A stretch of 28,767 nucleotides of DNA from Porphyra umbilicalis (lineage: Eukaryota; Rhodophyta; Bangiophyceae; Bangiales; Bangiaceae). Of the stretch, positions 18,648 through 27,170 are shown piece after piece. The stretch is taken from positions 1 through 28,767 of the forward strand of contig KV919290.1 in the NCBI GenBank assembly GCA_002049455.2, given 5' to 3'. Below the pieces are notes generated by a model, which searched no databases, had not been told where the DNA came from, and saw only the letters and a list, made by a program, of their open reading frames with translations. A program made the translations under genes and the position numbers. Every line of letters starts with the position of its first letter. Positions within the stretch are counted from its first letter, which is position 1.

Positions 18648-19867
18648 CGGTTGGGGGGCGGGGGGCGCGGGGCGGGGCTGTGGCGCCGCCCGTCCGCCCG
18701 CGGTCGGCGCGCGCGCGCCCGCCGGTGGCGGCCATGGCGACGTGGCGGCGGGCGCGTCACCGTTTGGGTCGGCGGCGGTTTGGGTGGGGGCGGCACTGTT
18801 GGGCTCCCACACGGCCGACGGCGCCGCGCCCCCGACGGCGGTGGGCGGTTGGGTGGAGGGGCGGCTGGGTGGGGGGCGGCACGGTGGCACGCGCAGCGGC
18901 GGTGGCTCGGGCAGTGGCCGCGGTGGTGGCGATCGCGGTGGATCATCTTTTTTTTTATTGTCAGTAGTTGAAAAAGTGACAACAAGCTTGTAATATTCTC
19001 CCACCAATGCCGTTGCCGCGGACAGTGTTGGCATCAATATTTGTATGGGCGAGTACAGTTGCATTGCATTTGCGTGCGCCTTTCCGACGGTCAGCCGTCG
19101 ACCCGAGCTCCTTGTTGGCCCGCTCCACCCTGATTTTGCACTGTTCCCGCCTCTTTTCTTGCCAGCACCAGAGTGTGGCCGGGTTGACACCCGCCTCTTG
19201 GCGGCCGCCAGCAGGTGGCGTTCCATTGGTCCAACCGTCGATTTTGATGGCGACGCTGCCGCAGTCGGCCCCCCCCGATGTGCCGTCGCTTGCGCGCTCG
19301 CTGGCCAGGATCCAGCCGATTCCCACCCGTGTGGCCAGCTGTTTGCCGCGCCCGTCGTGCGGCGGCGCCGCCGCTGTTTTTAGCGGGACCATCGCGCCAT
19401 CATCGGCCCGACCGGCATCGCCACTCGTCGACGCGAGCGGCGCCCCCCCGCGCGACGGACGACCCGCGCTGTCCGCCCGCCCGCGTCGCCGCATCGGTGG
19501 CACGCGGCCCGTGCGTGCGCCGGTGGGCTGGCCGGCGCGGCGCGTCGGGCCTCGTAACGACACCCCCGCCGTGGCGTGGCGCCGCCCCGCCGCCCCGTCG
19601 CGCCCGGTTGCTTCGTCAACGTGCGTGCCGACGCTCTCGAGCTCGTCGTGCACCGTGGCCGTCGGTTGTGGCGTTCCTCCCCCCCGCCCGACGCCACCCC
19701 CCGTGGTGACGACGCTCCCCTGCGCGCCCCGGCGCGTCGTTCGTCTGCGCGCCCGTCCTCGCCGCTCCCCTCCCCCCACCGCCTCGCCATCCCGCCAAGC
19801 GTCGGTGTCGTCACCCATCCCCCCCCCCCCCCGCCCCCCCCCCCCCTCCCCCCCTCGGGCACCCGCC
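18648..19867. other. Spacer upstream of the desaturase gene
   Basis: G/C-rich until about 18945, then an A/T-richer segment (18946-19060) with a T10 run and ATATT strings. After that it returns to G/C-rich DNA. Two long C runs, C14 (19819-19832) and C13 (19834-19846), sit just before the start codon. I see no gene. The open frame leading into the desaturase continues upstream to 19007, but that extension is Pro/Arg-rich and has no counterpart in the family. Confidence 0.5.
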
Positions 19868-20962
19868 ATGGGCCGCGGCGCGGATGGCGGCCTCCGCCGC
19901 CGCCCGTCGGTGGAGCGCCTCCTCGCCCTCTCCACGGAGCTCGCCGAGTCGCAAGAAGCGAGCCGCTCCAAGAGCGCGCACCCGCACGGCGCGCGGCGGG
20001 CGCAGATCCTCGCCGCCCACCCCGACATCCAGACGCTCTTCCGCATCTACCCCACGTCGGCGCTCTACGCGCTGCTGCTGGTGGCCGCGCAGATGGGCCT
20101 CGCCGTCGCCCTCCCCCGCCTGTTGCCCGCGTGGGGGTGGCTCGCCGTCTCCTACTGCGTCGGCGCCAACATTGACCACGCGCTGTGGGTGTTGATTCAC
20201 GACGCGACGCACAACTTGGTGTTTGCGTCGGGCGTTGGCAACCGGGCGGTGTTGCTGCTGTGCAACATTCCCCACGTCTTCCCCTCGGCCATGCTCTTCC
20301 GCTACTACCACATTCTGCACCACGTGGAGTTGAACAAGGCCGAGCGCGACCCGGACGTGCCGACCGAGTGGGAGGCGCGGCTCGTCGGCAACTCGCCCGT
20401 CCGCAAAACGGTGTGGCTCGCCCTCTTCTTCGTCGTCCAAGCCGTCCGCACCGCCTGTTACACGTATCGCGTGCCGCGGCGGGCGGAGCTCGGGTGGATT
20501 GCCGCCAACTGGGTGACGTCGGGCGTCGCCGCCGTGGCGGTCGTGGCCGCCGGCGGGTGGTCCGCGCTCGCCTACCTCGTCGTCGCGTCGGCCGCGTCGA
20601 TCGGCCTCCACCCGCTCGGCGCGCGGTGGATCCAAGAGCACTACCCGACGCAGCCGTTCCAAGCCACGTACAGCTACTATGGGGTGGCCAACTGGGTGGC
20701 GTTTAACATTGGGTACCACGTGGAGCACCACGACTTTCCGTCTGTGCCGTGGGTCGACCTGCCGGTGCTCAAGCGCCTCGCGGCGGAGCATTACGACGGC
20801 CTGTTTTCGTATGGCAGCTACAGCGAGCTGCTGTGGGATTTTATATTCGAGCGCCGGTGGAGCTTGACGGCCCGCCTCGAGGCGGAGAAGAACGCCGCCG
20901 GGGGTGGGGGCGCACCAGCGCCCTTCCCGGCGCCCGTGACCGCCGACGTCAAGGCGCAGTAG
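19868..20962 (+). CDS. Sphingolipid delta-4 desaturase (dihydroceramide desaturase)
   Basis: Introduces the 4,5-trans double bond into dihydroceramide; an integral ER membrane di-iron enzyme using cytochrome b5 electrons. The 364-residue protein has the three histidine boxes HDATHN, HILHHVELN and HVEHHDFP. It also has the family-specific block HPLGARWIQEHY followed by TYSYYGVANWVAFNIGYH and VPWVDLPVLKRLAAEHYDGL. The N-terminal motif HPDIQTLFRIYPTSALYALL matches the lipid-desaturase N-domain of this family, and four hydrophobic segments are visible. Length matches the usual 320-370. The start at 19868 is supported by where the N-terminal domain begins and by the context GCCATGG. The frame is intact with no intron. 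The C-terminal Gly/Ala/Pro tail is not conserved in the family. Some relatives also hydroxylate C4, and activity cannot be separated by sequence reading alone. Confidence 0.92.
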   Translation: MGRGADGGLRRRPSVERLLALSTELAESQEASRSKSAHPHGARRAQILAAHPDIQTLFRIYPTSALYALLLVAAQMGLAVALPRLLPAWGWLAVSYCVGANIDHALWVLIHDATHNLVFASGVGNRAVLLLCNIPHVFPSAMLFRYYHILHHVELNKAERDPDVPTEWEARLVGNSPVRKTVWLALFFVVQAVRTACYTYRVPRRAELGWIAANWVTSGVAAVAVVAAGGWSALAYLVVASAASIGLHPLGARWIQEHYPTQPFQATYSYYGVANWVAFNIGYHVEHHDFPSVPWVDLPVLKRLAAEHYDGLFSYGSYSELLWDFIFERRWSLTARLEAEKNAAGGGGAPAPFPAPVTADVKAQ

Positions 20963-21662
20963 GCGGGCGCGTCGGGAGGACGGCGCTGACGACGGTGGAT
21001 GACAGGACGGTCGGCCGGACGGTGCCCGTCAGCAGGGTGCAGCGGCGCTGCGGCGCGGCGGGCACTCGATGGACGCGCAGCCGCGGTGTGACGGCCGCTC
21101 CGCCGCCCGTCACGGTAGGCTGCTTTTCGTCACTGTGAGGGTGTACAGGGGGGCTGCGAGCCGTCCACGGCGGTGGACGCCCCGGACGTCGGCGACGGCT
21201 TTTTCGGCCCGCGCCGGCGGCGTGAGAGGTTTTTTCCCCGAGCTGGGGGGGGGGGGGTGAGCCGTTTGCGGCACTGTCGGCCGGCGGCGCCCGTCCTCCC
21301 CCACCCCAACGATGCGAGCTGGGTGGTGTACCAACCCTTTGTAGCCGAGTTCCCGTCGACCTGGGGCCTGGCAGTGTGCCGTGCGGGCCGCGCTGCCGTG
21401 GAGGGGTGGCTGCACGCGTGCCGCTGTACTCTTTCTCTTTTTTTTTTTTACTGTTCTGTCTGTCCCGAGTCTTGTTAGTGTTTATCGCCGCGATGCGGGG
21501 CGCGTGGAGCAGTTTCCGATGGTGGCCGTAGCGCCTCGGTGGCCACCCATTTACGCTGCCACACCCGATCCTTTGAGCTCCAAAAGGCCCGCAGCTTGGC
21601 CGCCCGGCTCCCCGCAACGGCGTCCGCGCCGCCGCCTGGATCGGGGCCAGCCCGCCCCGCCC
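20963..21662. other. Convergent spacer between desaturase and SNM1 genes
   Basis: No gene recognised. It has mixed composition, a G12 run near 21246-21257 and a T-rich stretch near 21430-21455. It should contain the 3' ends of both flanking genes. No canonical AATAAA is visible. Confidence 0.5.
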
Positions 21663-22428
21663 TCACCGCCCCCGCGGGCGCCCAAAGTAGGACGAAAGGA
21701 GGGACTGGTGCGGTGGCAGGGGTATGTCCGACACGCCCGACAGGCCACCCCCGCCGCGCTTGGCCGCCGCCGCCACCCCCGCCGCCGCCGCAGGCTCGAC
21801 GGCCGACAGCGGCGGCGGGCCGCCGAGGGCGTCGACGCCCCCACCGTCGCCATCGCCACCGTCATCGTCCGAGATGGAGTCGAGCGGGGGCGGCGTCGGC
21901 GGCGTCGGCGGCACGTCGGCGGCAGCGGCGGGGGCGGCGGCGGCGGGCGGGGGCGCGCCGTGGGGGGCTGCCGCCGCCGCCGCCGCCGCCGTCGCCGCCG
22001 CCGCCCGCGCGGCAGGGGCGCCCGACGCGGGCGCCACGAGCGTGCCCACCCTCCCCAGCGGCGGCGGCGCCCCCAGCGGCCGCGGTCGTGGGCGGGGCAT
22101 CCCCCCCGCCGGCGCCCCCCCCCCCGCCCCCCCCATGGCGGCCACAAACGACCGCTTGGCCGCCCCGACGTTGGTCAACCCCCGAAAGTGGGCGAGCAGC
22201 CGCGCCTCGGAGCCCGGCCCCCGGTTGTTGACCGTCGGCACGATGCGGTCGGGGCGCACGGAGGCGACAAAGCCCCGCAACTCGGTGTAGCTGCTGTGCT
22301 CCGAGTAGGGGACGGAGAGGACGCGGCAGGCGCCAGAGCGCACTTCGGCGAGGCGGACGGGGGGGGCGGCGGTGGCGGCGGCGGCGGCGGGCGCCCGCCG
22401 CCGACCGGTGCTGGCGCCGCCGCCGCCG

Positions 22429-22466
<38 letters not shown>

Positions 22467-23471
22467 TCTGCCGCCGCCGGGAACCCCCCCCGTGTGCGTC
22501 CACCCCGTCGGCACAAAGCCGACGGCGTTGGTGAAGCGGGGCCACCCGCCGGCGGCCGCAACCGCATTTTCCGCGTCGAGGAGCCCCCGCATGGCCGCCC
22601 AATCCGGGCGGCCGCCGGCGCGGCAAAAGGTGCCCCACCGGACCATGCGGATGGGCGACCGCGGACCACTGGCGCCGCCGCCGCGTCCACCGGCGCCGCC
22701 GCCGCGGCCGGCCGGCCCGTCCGTGACAAACACCCGCGCATAGTCTGGGAGGTCACAACAGCCGAGCACCGCCGCCTTGGACGGCTCTACGCGGACGGGC
22801 ACGCCGAGCGCGGCGGCGGCCGCAAGGACAACCTTCTCCTTGCCAATCGTATAGGCGGGAAAGAGGAGCAGCGGCCGCGCGCCCGGCGCGGCCGTCGCCT
22901 CCCGCACGGCGGCCACGACCGCCCGCAGCACCGCCTCCTGCGACGGAAAGGTGTACCGCGCGTCGCAATACGTCGTGTCCAAATACAAGTCGTGGACGCG
23001 CACGCCGGCGAGCGGGGAGCCCGGCCCCCACACGACCCGCTCCGCCGCGCGGGTGTCCCCCGAGTGCAACACGACGCGCCCCGTGGTGGCGTTGGAGAGC
23101 AAAAACATGACCGCGCCGGGGCAGTGGTTGGCATCGACGGCGGTGAGGGTCACCCCGGGCTCCTCGTCGAGGGGGATGGGCACGCCGAGGGGGACGGGGC
23201 GGAGGTAGGCGGCGTCGACGCCGATGCGGAGGCGCACGAGCCGCGCCGTGACGGCCGAGGTGTAGATGCGGGCGGCGGCCCAGGAGCGGGTGAGGCCCCC
23301 ATAGTGGTCCGCGTGGAAGTGGGTGAGGAGGAAGGCGGTCGCCCAGGGGGGGGGGGGCGCGCCGTAAAGTGGTCAACGACGAGGGCGGTGGCGGGGACGC
23401 GCTTGCATTGGGGGACGGGGATGGAGCGGGGGGGGGGGGGGGGGGGCGCGGGGGCGCTTGAGGGTGGCCAT
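21663..23471 (-). CDS. SNM1: SNM1/PSO2-type DNA cross-link repair nuclease (metallo-beta-lactamase/beta-CASP) with a C-terminal PIP box
   Basis: A 5' exonuclease of interstrand cross-link and end repair, acting in the nucleus. In order on the - strand: CKRVPATALVVDHF, the zinc motif HFHADH (23304-23321), ITSAVTARL-type strand (YTSAVTARLVRLRIG), DANHCPG (23115-23135), LHSGDTRAAERV, YLDTTYC, then beta-CASP motifs FPAYTIGKEKV, VPYSEHSSYTELRGFV and PTVNN. A Gly/Ala-rich insert splits the beta-CASP region, and a long Ala/Pro tail ends in QSLLSSYF, a PIP box (21684-21707). The start at 23471 (MATLKRPRAPP) needs one frame change in a C19 run (23428-23446) and a second between VVDHF and WATAFLLTHFHADH, where a T run and a C12 run (23346-23357) lie. 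The rest reads cleanly to the stop. All catalytic motifs are intact, so I do not call it a pseudogene. Confidence 0.88.
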
Positions 23472-23715
23472 GGCGGACGGTGGACGGTGGACGGTGGGCG
23501 GGGCGCGGGGGGGGGCGGGGCGCAACTGCAGCGGGTTGGTGGGGTCGACGAGTGCAGGCAGAGCGCAGCACGGGCTCCACGTCGTGCCCCATGGAAGGGG
23601 CTTGGAGGGCGCTATCATACGACCCGCCAAGATCCGTGGCGCCGCTGCTCGGATGCAAGCTAGAAAAGTACAGAGTTTTGATGTCGAACACGTGGCATGT
23701 AACCACACGTCTGCC
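23472..23715. promoter_or_regulatory. Divergent promoter region of SNM1 and RRP4
   Basis: Only 244 bases separate the two start codons, so both promoters must share this stretch or overlap the genes. The half next to SNM1 is G-rich on the + strand, and the half next to RRP4 is of balanced composition. No TATA box is evident. Confidence 0.5.
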
Positions 23716-24810
23716 ATGACGGATCAAAAGCGCACTCCCGGCCGACGTGGCACAGCGCCGTCTCCGTCCCGCTCCTGCGACGCGCCCGCCCCCCGCACGC
23801 CCCGCCCCGCGCGTGCGATGGAAGTCACCCGGGCGGTGCGCCCCCCCCCCCGGTCCACAGACCACCTCTCCCACGTCCCTGTTGTCGTCACTGGCGATGG
23901 CATCGCTGTGGAGCCCGGCTTTCTCCGCGGCCACGGCACGCAACTGACCGCCGCCGGCGTGGCGGCCGGCGGCGGCGCGGCGGCGGCGGCGGCGGCGGCG
24001 GCCACCCCCGACGACGGCCGCGCCCTGCGCGCCACCCTCACGGGCGTCGTCAAGCGCGTCAACCAACTCGTAGCCGTCGCCCCCCTGCGCTCCCGGTATG
24101 CGCCCCAAGTCGGCGACGTTGTCGTTGCGCGCGTCGTTGACATTGCCGCCAAGCGCTGGCGCTGCGACGTGGCCGGGCAGCAGCACGCCGCCCTGGCGCT
24201 GTCGGCCGTCAACCTCCCCGGCGGCGTGCAGCGCCGCCGCACGGCGGCGGACGAGCGCAACATGCGGGAGCTGTTTGAGGAGGGGGACCTCCTCTCCGCC
24301 GAGGTGCAAGAGCTCCGCCACGACGGGGGGATTGCGTTGCACACGCGGTCGTTAAAGTATGGCAAGCTCGTGGGGGGGGTCCTCGTCGTGGCCTCCCCGG
24401 CGCTCGTCAAGCGCTCTAAAAAGCACTTTCACCTGCTCGGCTGCGGGGTGTGGGCCATCCTCGGCAACAATGGGTACATTTGGTTGAGTCCGACCGACCC
24501 GGCGGGCGGGCGGGGGGCGGCGCGGGACGCCATGGAGGAGGCCGACGAGTCGGACGGGGGCGCCGCAGACGGGGGGGACGCCGCCGCGCCCGTCGACGCG
24601 GAGCTCGGGGTGGAGGTACGGCTGACGCTCGCGCGCGTCCGCAACGCGATTGCGGCGCTCGACCAGCAGTTTGTGGCCATCCACGCGGCGACGATTATGG
24701 ACGTGTTTGACGCGAGCGAGACGGCGGGTGTGGACGTGGCAGATATGAGCCGCCCGGCGGTCGTCGAGTTGATTACGGCAACGGCCCGGGAACGCCGGGT
24801 TGTGGCCTAG
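23716..24810 (+). CDS. RRP4: Exosome complex component RRP4 (EXOSC2)
   Basis: An RNA-binding cap subunit of the exosome, which degrades and trims RNA in nucleus and cytoplasm. The 364-residue protein shows VVVTGDGIAVEPGFLRGHGT (residues about 56-75), an S1 domain (about 105-215) with GVVKRVNQLVAVAPLRSRY, VGDVVVARV, RWRCDV, SAVNLPGG and LFEEGDLLSAEVQ, then the HTRSLKYGKL signature and a KH domain with KKHFHLLGCGVWAILGNNGYIW (from about 235). An Ala run (about 88-96) expands the N-terminal loop, and an acidic insert (about 270-295) separates KH from the C-terminal helices. Met at 23716 is used; an in-frame Met at 23818 is an alternative start closer to family length. No intron. It runs divergently from the SNM1 gene and convergently with PRK. 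An AATAAA lies about 200 bases downstream. Confidence 0.93.
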   Translation: MTDQKRTPGRRGTAPSPSRSCDAPAPRTPRPARAMEVTRAVRPPPRSTDHLSHVPVVVTGDGIAVEPGFLRGHGTQLTAAGVAAGGGAAAAAAAAATPDDGRALRATLTGVVKRVNQLVAVAPLRSRYAPQVGDVVVARVVDIAAKRWRCDVAGQQHAALALSAVNLPGGVQRRRTAADERNMRELFEEGDLLSAEVQELRHDGGIALHTRSLKYGKLVGGVLVVASPALVKRSKKHFHLLGCGVWAILGNNGYIWLSPTDPAGGRGAARDAMEEADESDGGAADGGDAAAPVDAELGVEVRLTLARVRNAIAALDQQFVAIHAATIMDVFDASETAGVDVADMSRPAVVELITATARERRVVA

Positions 24811-25008
24811 TGGGGAAAGAGAACGGCTAGAGGGGGGGGGTTGTCTGGGCAAGGAAAGGCGAGTGCCGCTGTTTTGGGCTGTTGCTGTCCAGGCAGCTCG
24901 GGGGAGCTGTTGGAATGTGCACAGGGGGGAAGAGAGCGGGGCCGACGGTTTCTCTTTTTTTTTTGCATCCGTTGGCCCGTTCCCGGCAGGCCGGGTGGGA
25001 GGGAAAAA

Positions 25009-25014
25009 AATAAA
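25009..25014 (+). terminator. Canonical AATAAA polyadenylation signal for RRP4
   Basis: AATAAA occurs 199 bases after the RRP4 stop, followed by an A/C-rich stretch. It is the clearest polyadenylation signal seen among the genes here. Use of this hexamer in the organism is an assumption. Confidence 0.4.
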
Positions 25015-25076
25015 CGCACACACCAAGACACACACACGTGACGGCGGCCGGCCGACAAGACCAGCAGACACACCCC

Positions 25077-26381
25077 CTAGGCCGCCCTCGGCAGCACCTT
25101 GCGACCCGTAATCTTCTCGTACATCTCGCGCATCTTGAGGGCAATGAGCACCTGGCACAGGCCGGTGCCGTTGGAGGAGCCCGGGGCGTTAGGGTTTTTG
25201 AGCAGCTGCTGGGTCATCTCGCCGTAGAACTTGGTCGACGTGTTGTTCAGGTGGGTCTCCACGTAAATCATCTCCTCCAGCTTGGCAAAGTTGCCGTCGA
25301 CCTCGAGGACGCTGACCTCATTGTCAAAGTACGTGTCCGGGCCGTAGTGGAACTTGATGCCCGGGTAGCCGCACGTCAGCTTCTTGCCGCACGGAACCCA
25401 GTCGATGGTTGACCCCTCGTCGTACAGGTAAACGGCGTCGACGTCCGTGTCTTCCTTCTGCAGCAGCCGCACGCGGAGCACCTTCTTCTCAGTGTCGTCA
25501 GGGATGAGGTTGGTCGGCAGAATCTGCATGACCATGTCCACGTCCCGCTTCTGCGGGTCAACGTACGCCTCAAAGTCTGGGCGCCGCGACTCGATCGACG
25601 CGAGGATGTTGTCCAGGGTGTGGCCACGCTCGGCCATATCACGCTGGATCTTCCACGCAATCTTGACCTCGTCCGACAGGTCGAGGTACACGGTAAAGTC
25701 GAGCAGCTCCTTCATGCGCGCGTCGTACATGGGGTGGAGGCCCTCCACGACAATGACGTGGTTGGGGTTGATCAGCTCTGGCGGGTCAATCTTCCCCGTC
25801 TCGTGGTTGTAGATGGGCTTCATCACCGACTTGCCTTCCTTGAGCGCCTTGCACATCTGGTACATCAGCTCAAAGTTGTTGGCCACCGGGTCGAGCGCCG
25901 TCACCTTGGCGGCGGCGCGGCCCTTGCGGTCCTGCGTGTGAAAGTCGTCCAGACAGATGACCGTCATAAAGTCGCCCTGCGGCGTGTGGCCTTGGGACAC
26001 CTTGGTGCCAAAGATGCCGCTGACGCGGCGGAGGAAGGTCGACTTGCCGCACCCCGAGTCAGCCGCCACGCCAATAATCATGGGCTTCTCAATGTTGCTG
26101 GAGGCCATGACGGGGGAGACGTCGGCAGAAATCTTGGCGTCCGCGTGGTGTGGCGACAGCTCCGAGCCGGGGCATGTCACCCACTCGGTGGCCGTCTCGG
26201 TCTTCATCGACAGCGGCGACGAGCGCGACGACGGGGCGGTCGGCATCCACAGCGTCGCGGGGCGGGGGGTGGAGCCCACCGCCCACCCGCCCCGCGCCTG
26301 CCCACACACCGCGGGTGCGCCATGGGCGGGCGCCGCGCCAAAGCGCACGCCCGCGGCGGCCGACACAAAGGCGCTGACCAT
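25077..26381 (-). CDS. PRK: Phosphoribulokinase, plastid precursor
   Basis: Phosphorylates ribulose 5-phosphate to ribulose 1,5-bisphosphate in the Calvin cycle, in the plastid stroma. The 434-residue protein starts with an Ala-rich targeting region (MVSAFVSAAAGVRFG; early Phe as in red algal transit peptides). The P-loop VAADSGCGKST begins at about residue 105. Further motifs are VICLDDFH (141-148), VVEGLHPMYD and the C-terminal CGKKLTCGYPGIKFHYGPD. Four cysteines match the thioredoxin/GAPDH-CP12 regulatory pairs of plant PRK: Cys111 and Cys143 at the active site, and Cys331 and Cys337 near the C-terminus. The first pair has 31 intervening residues, fewer than the 38 of land plants. The frame is intact, without introns, and codon use is more moderate than in neighbouring genes. 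The mature N-terminus may lie anywhere before about residue 95. Confidence 0.95.
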   Translation of the reverse strand: MVSAFVSAAAGVRFGAAPAHGAPAVCGQARGGWAVGSTPRPATLWMPTAPSSRSSPLSMKTETATEWVTCPGSELSPHHADAKISADVSPVMASSNIEKPMIIGVAADSGCGKSTFLRRVSGIFGTKVSQGHTPQGDFMTVICLDDFHTQDRKGRAAAKVTALDPVANNFELMYQMCKALKEGKSVMKPIYNHETGKIDPPELINPNHVIVVEGLHPMYDARMKELLDFTVYLDLSDEVKIAWKIQRDMAERGHTLDNILASIESRRPDFEAYVDPQKRDVDMVMQILPTNLIPDDTEKKVLRVRLLQKEDTDVDAVYLYDEGSTIDWVPCGKKLTCGYPGIKFHYGPDTYFDNEVSVLEVDGNFAKLEEMIYVETHLNNTSTKFYGEMTQQLLKNPNAPGSSNGTGLCQVLIALKMREMYEKITGRKVLPRAA

Positions 26382-26927
26382 GGTGACGGGGGTGGGGGCA
26401 AGATGAACGGGAGGAGAAGACTGGCCGCGGAGAGTAGAGGGGGCGGGGTAGGAGGGGACAGAGACGAGCGGACTGGCTCACTCACCCCAACACAACCAGT
26501 TACAAGGGGCAATAGACACCGTGGTGTACGGGGAGGCCGACGAGCAGTCAAGAAACGGGAATGACAGCACCCAGGAGCCAAGGCATCATGCCCAATGATT
26601 GGGCCCCACCTCCTGTGACTCCGGCCCAGAAGCCAGGCTGAGCTGGATGGCCAGAAAGTCGGGGCGCTCGCCCGTCAGCAGGTTGGCTATGGACCACCAC
26701 ACACCCCGATCTGGGCTCAGGAGCCAACCGCAACCACAGAAGCAGACGCGCGAGATCGAGAAAACAATTGGTAGAATTATGTACAAGTTTAACAACCAAG
26801 AGTGGATCAACTCCGTGGTGGCTTGGTGGACCGATCGGTCCACGTGCCTCCACCGCGGTGGCCATCGACCGGCTACAGGACGCCCGCAACACGGGCGCTC
26901 CTCGCCCTTCTCTCACCCTAAAAGAGC
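26382..26927. other. Upstream region of PRK
   Basis: This is the likely PRK promoter (transcription to the left). Composition falls from GC-rich to balanced at about 26400-26500. It contains A/T-rich DNA around 26755-26800 and a cluster of palindromes including CACGTG at 26826-26861. I see no gene in it. Confidence 0.5.
26826..26861. promoter_or_regulatory. Cluster of three perfect palindromes including a G-box core
   Basis: GTGGACCGATCGGTCCAC (26826-26843), CACGTG (26841-26846) and CCACCGCGGTGG (26850-26861) are each perfect palindromes packed into 36 bases, about 445 bases upstream of the PRK start. CACGTG is the core bound by bHLH/bZIP factors in many eukaryotes, including at light-responsive plant genes. 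A regulatory role here is inference. Confidence 0.4.
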
Positions 26928-27170
26928 TCAGTGCTGCTCCATAGGCGACGACATATCGCCCATGGGGAGCAAAAACGGCCACGCGGGAGTAGAAGTCAAC
27001 AGTGCCGTCTCCGGCTCGTCGACAGGGGCTGCCACCATAACGGCCATCCGTCCGTCCGTTCGACCAAGCACGCCACAGGCCGGGTCCGCCTCGATCATCT
27101 CCAACAGCTCCTCTTGCGACGCGGGAACAATCCGCACCGTGGTCTTGCCGCCGTCATCTGCTGGCGCCAT
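26928..27170 (-). CDS. Small hypothetical protein, 80 residues
   Basis: Not recognised. From ATG 27170 the product begins MAPADDGGKTTVRIVPASQ and continues with an acidic helix (EELLEMIEAD), CGVLGRTDGRMAVMVAAPVD and a Pro/Met-rich tail. Composition is balanced and protein-like, with no Arg- or Gly-run artefacts. A splice acceptor-like CCGCAG lies upstream near 27210, so this could be the last exon of a longer gene. Chance remains possible. Confidence 0.35.
   Translation of the reverse strand: MAPADDGGKTTVRIVPASQEELLEMIEADPACGVLGRTDGRMAVMVAAPVDEPETALLTSTPAWPFLLPMGDMSSPMEQH

Noticed and set aside
19007..19867. N-terminal extension of the desaturase
   Set aside because: In frame but Pro/Arg-rich and crossing long C runs; family length and the start context favour the ATG at 19868.
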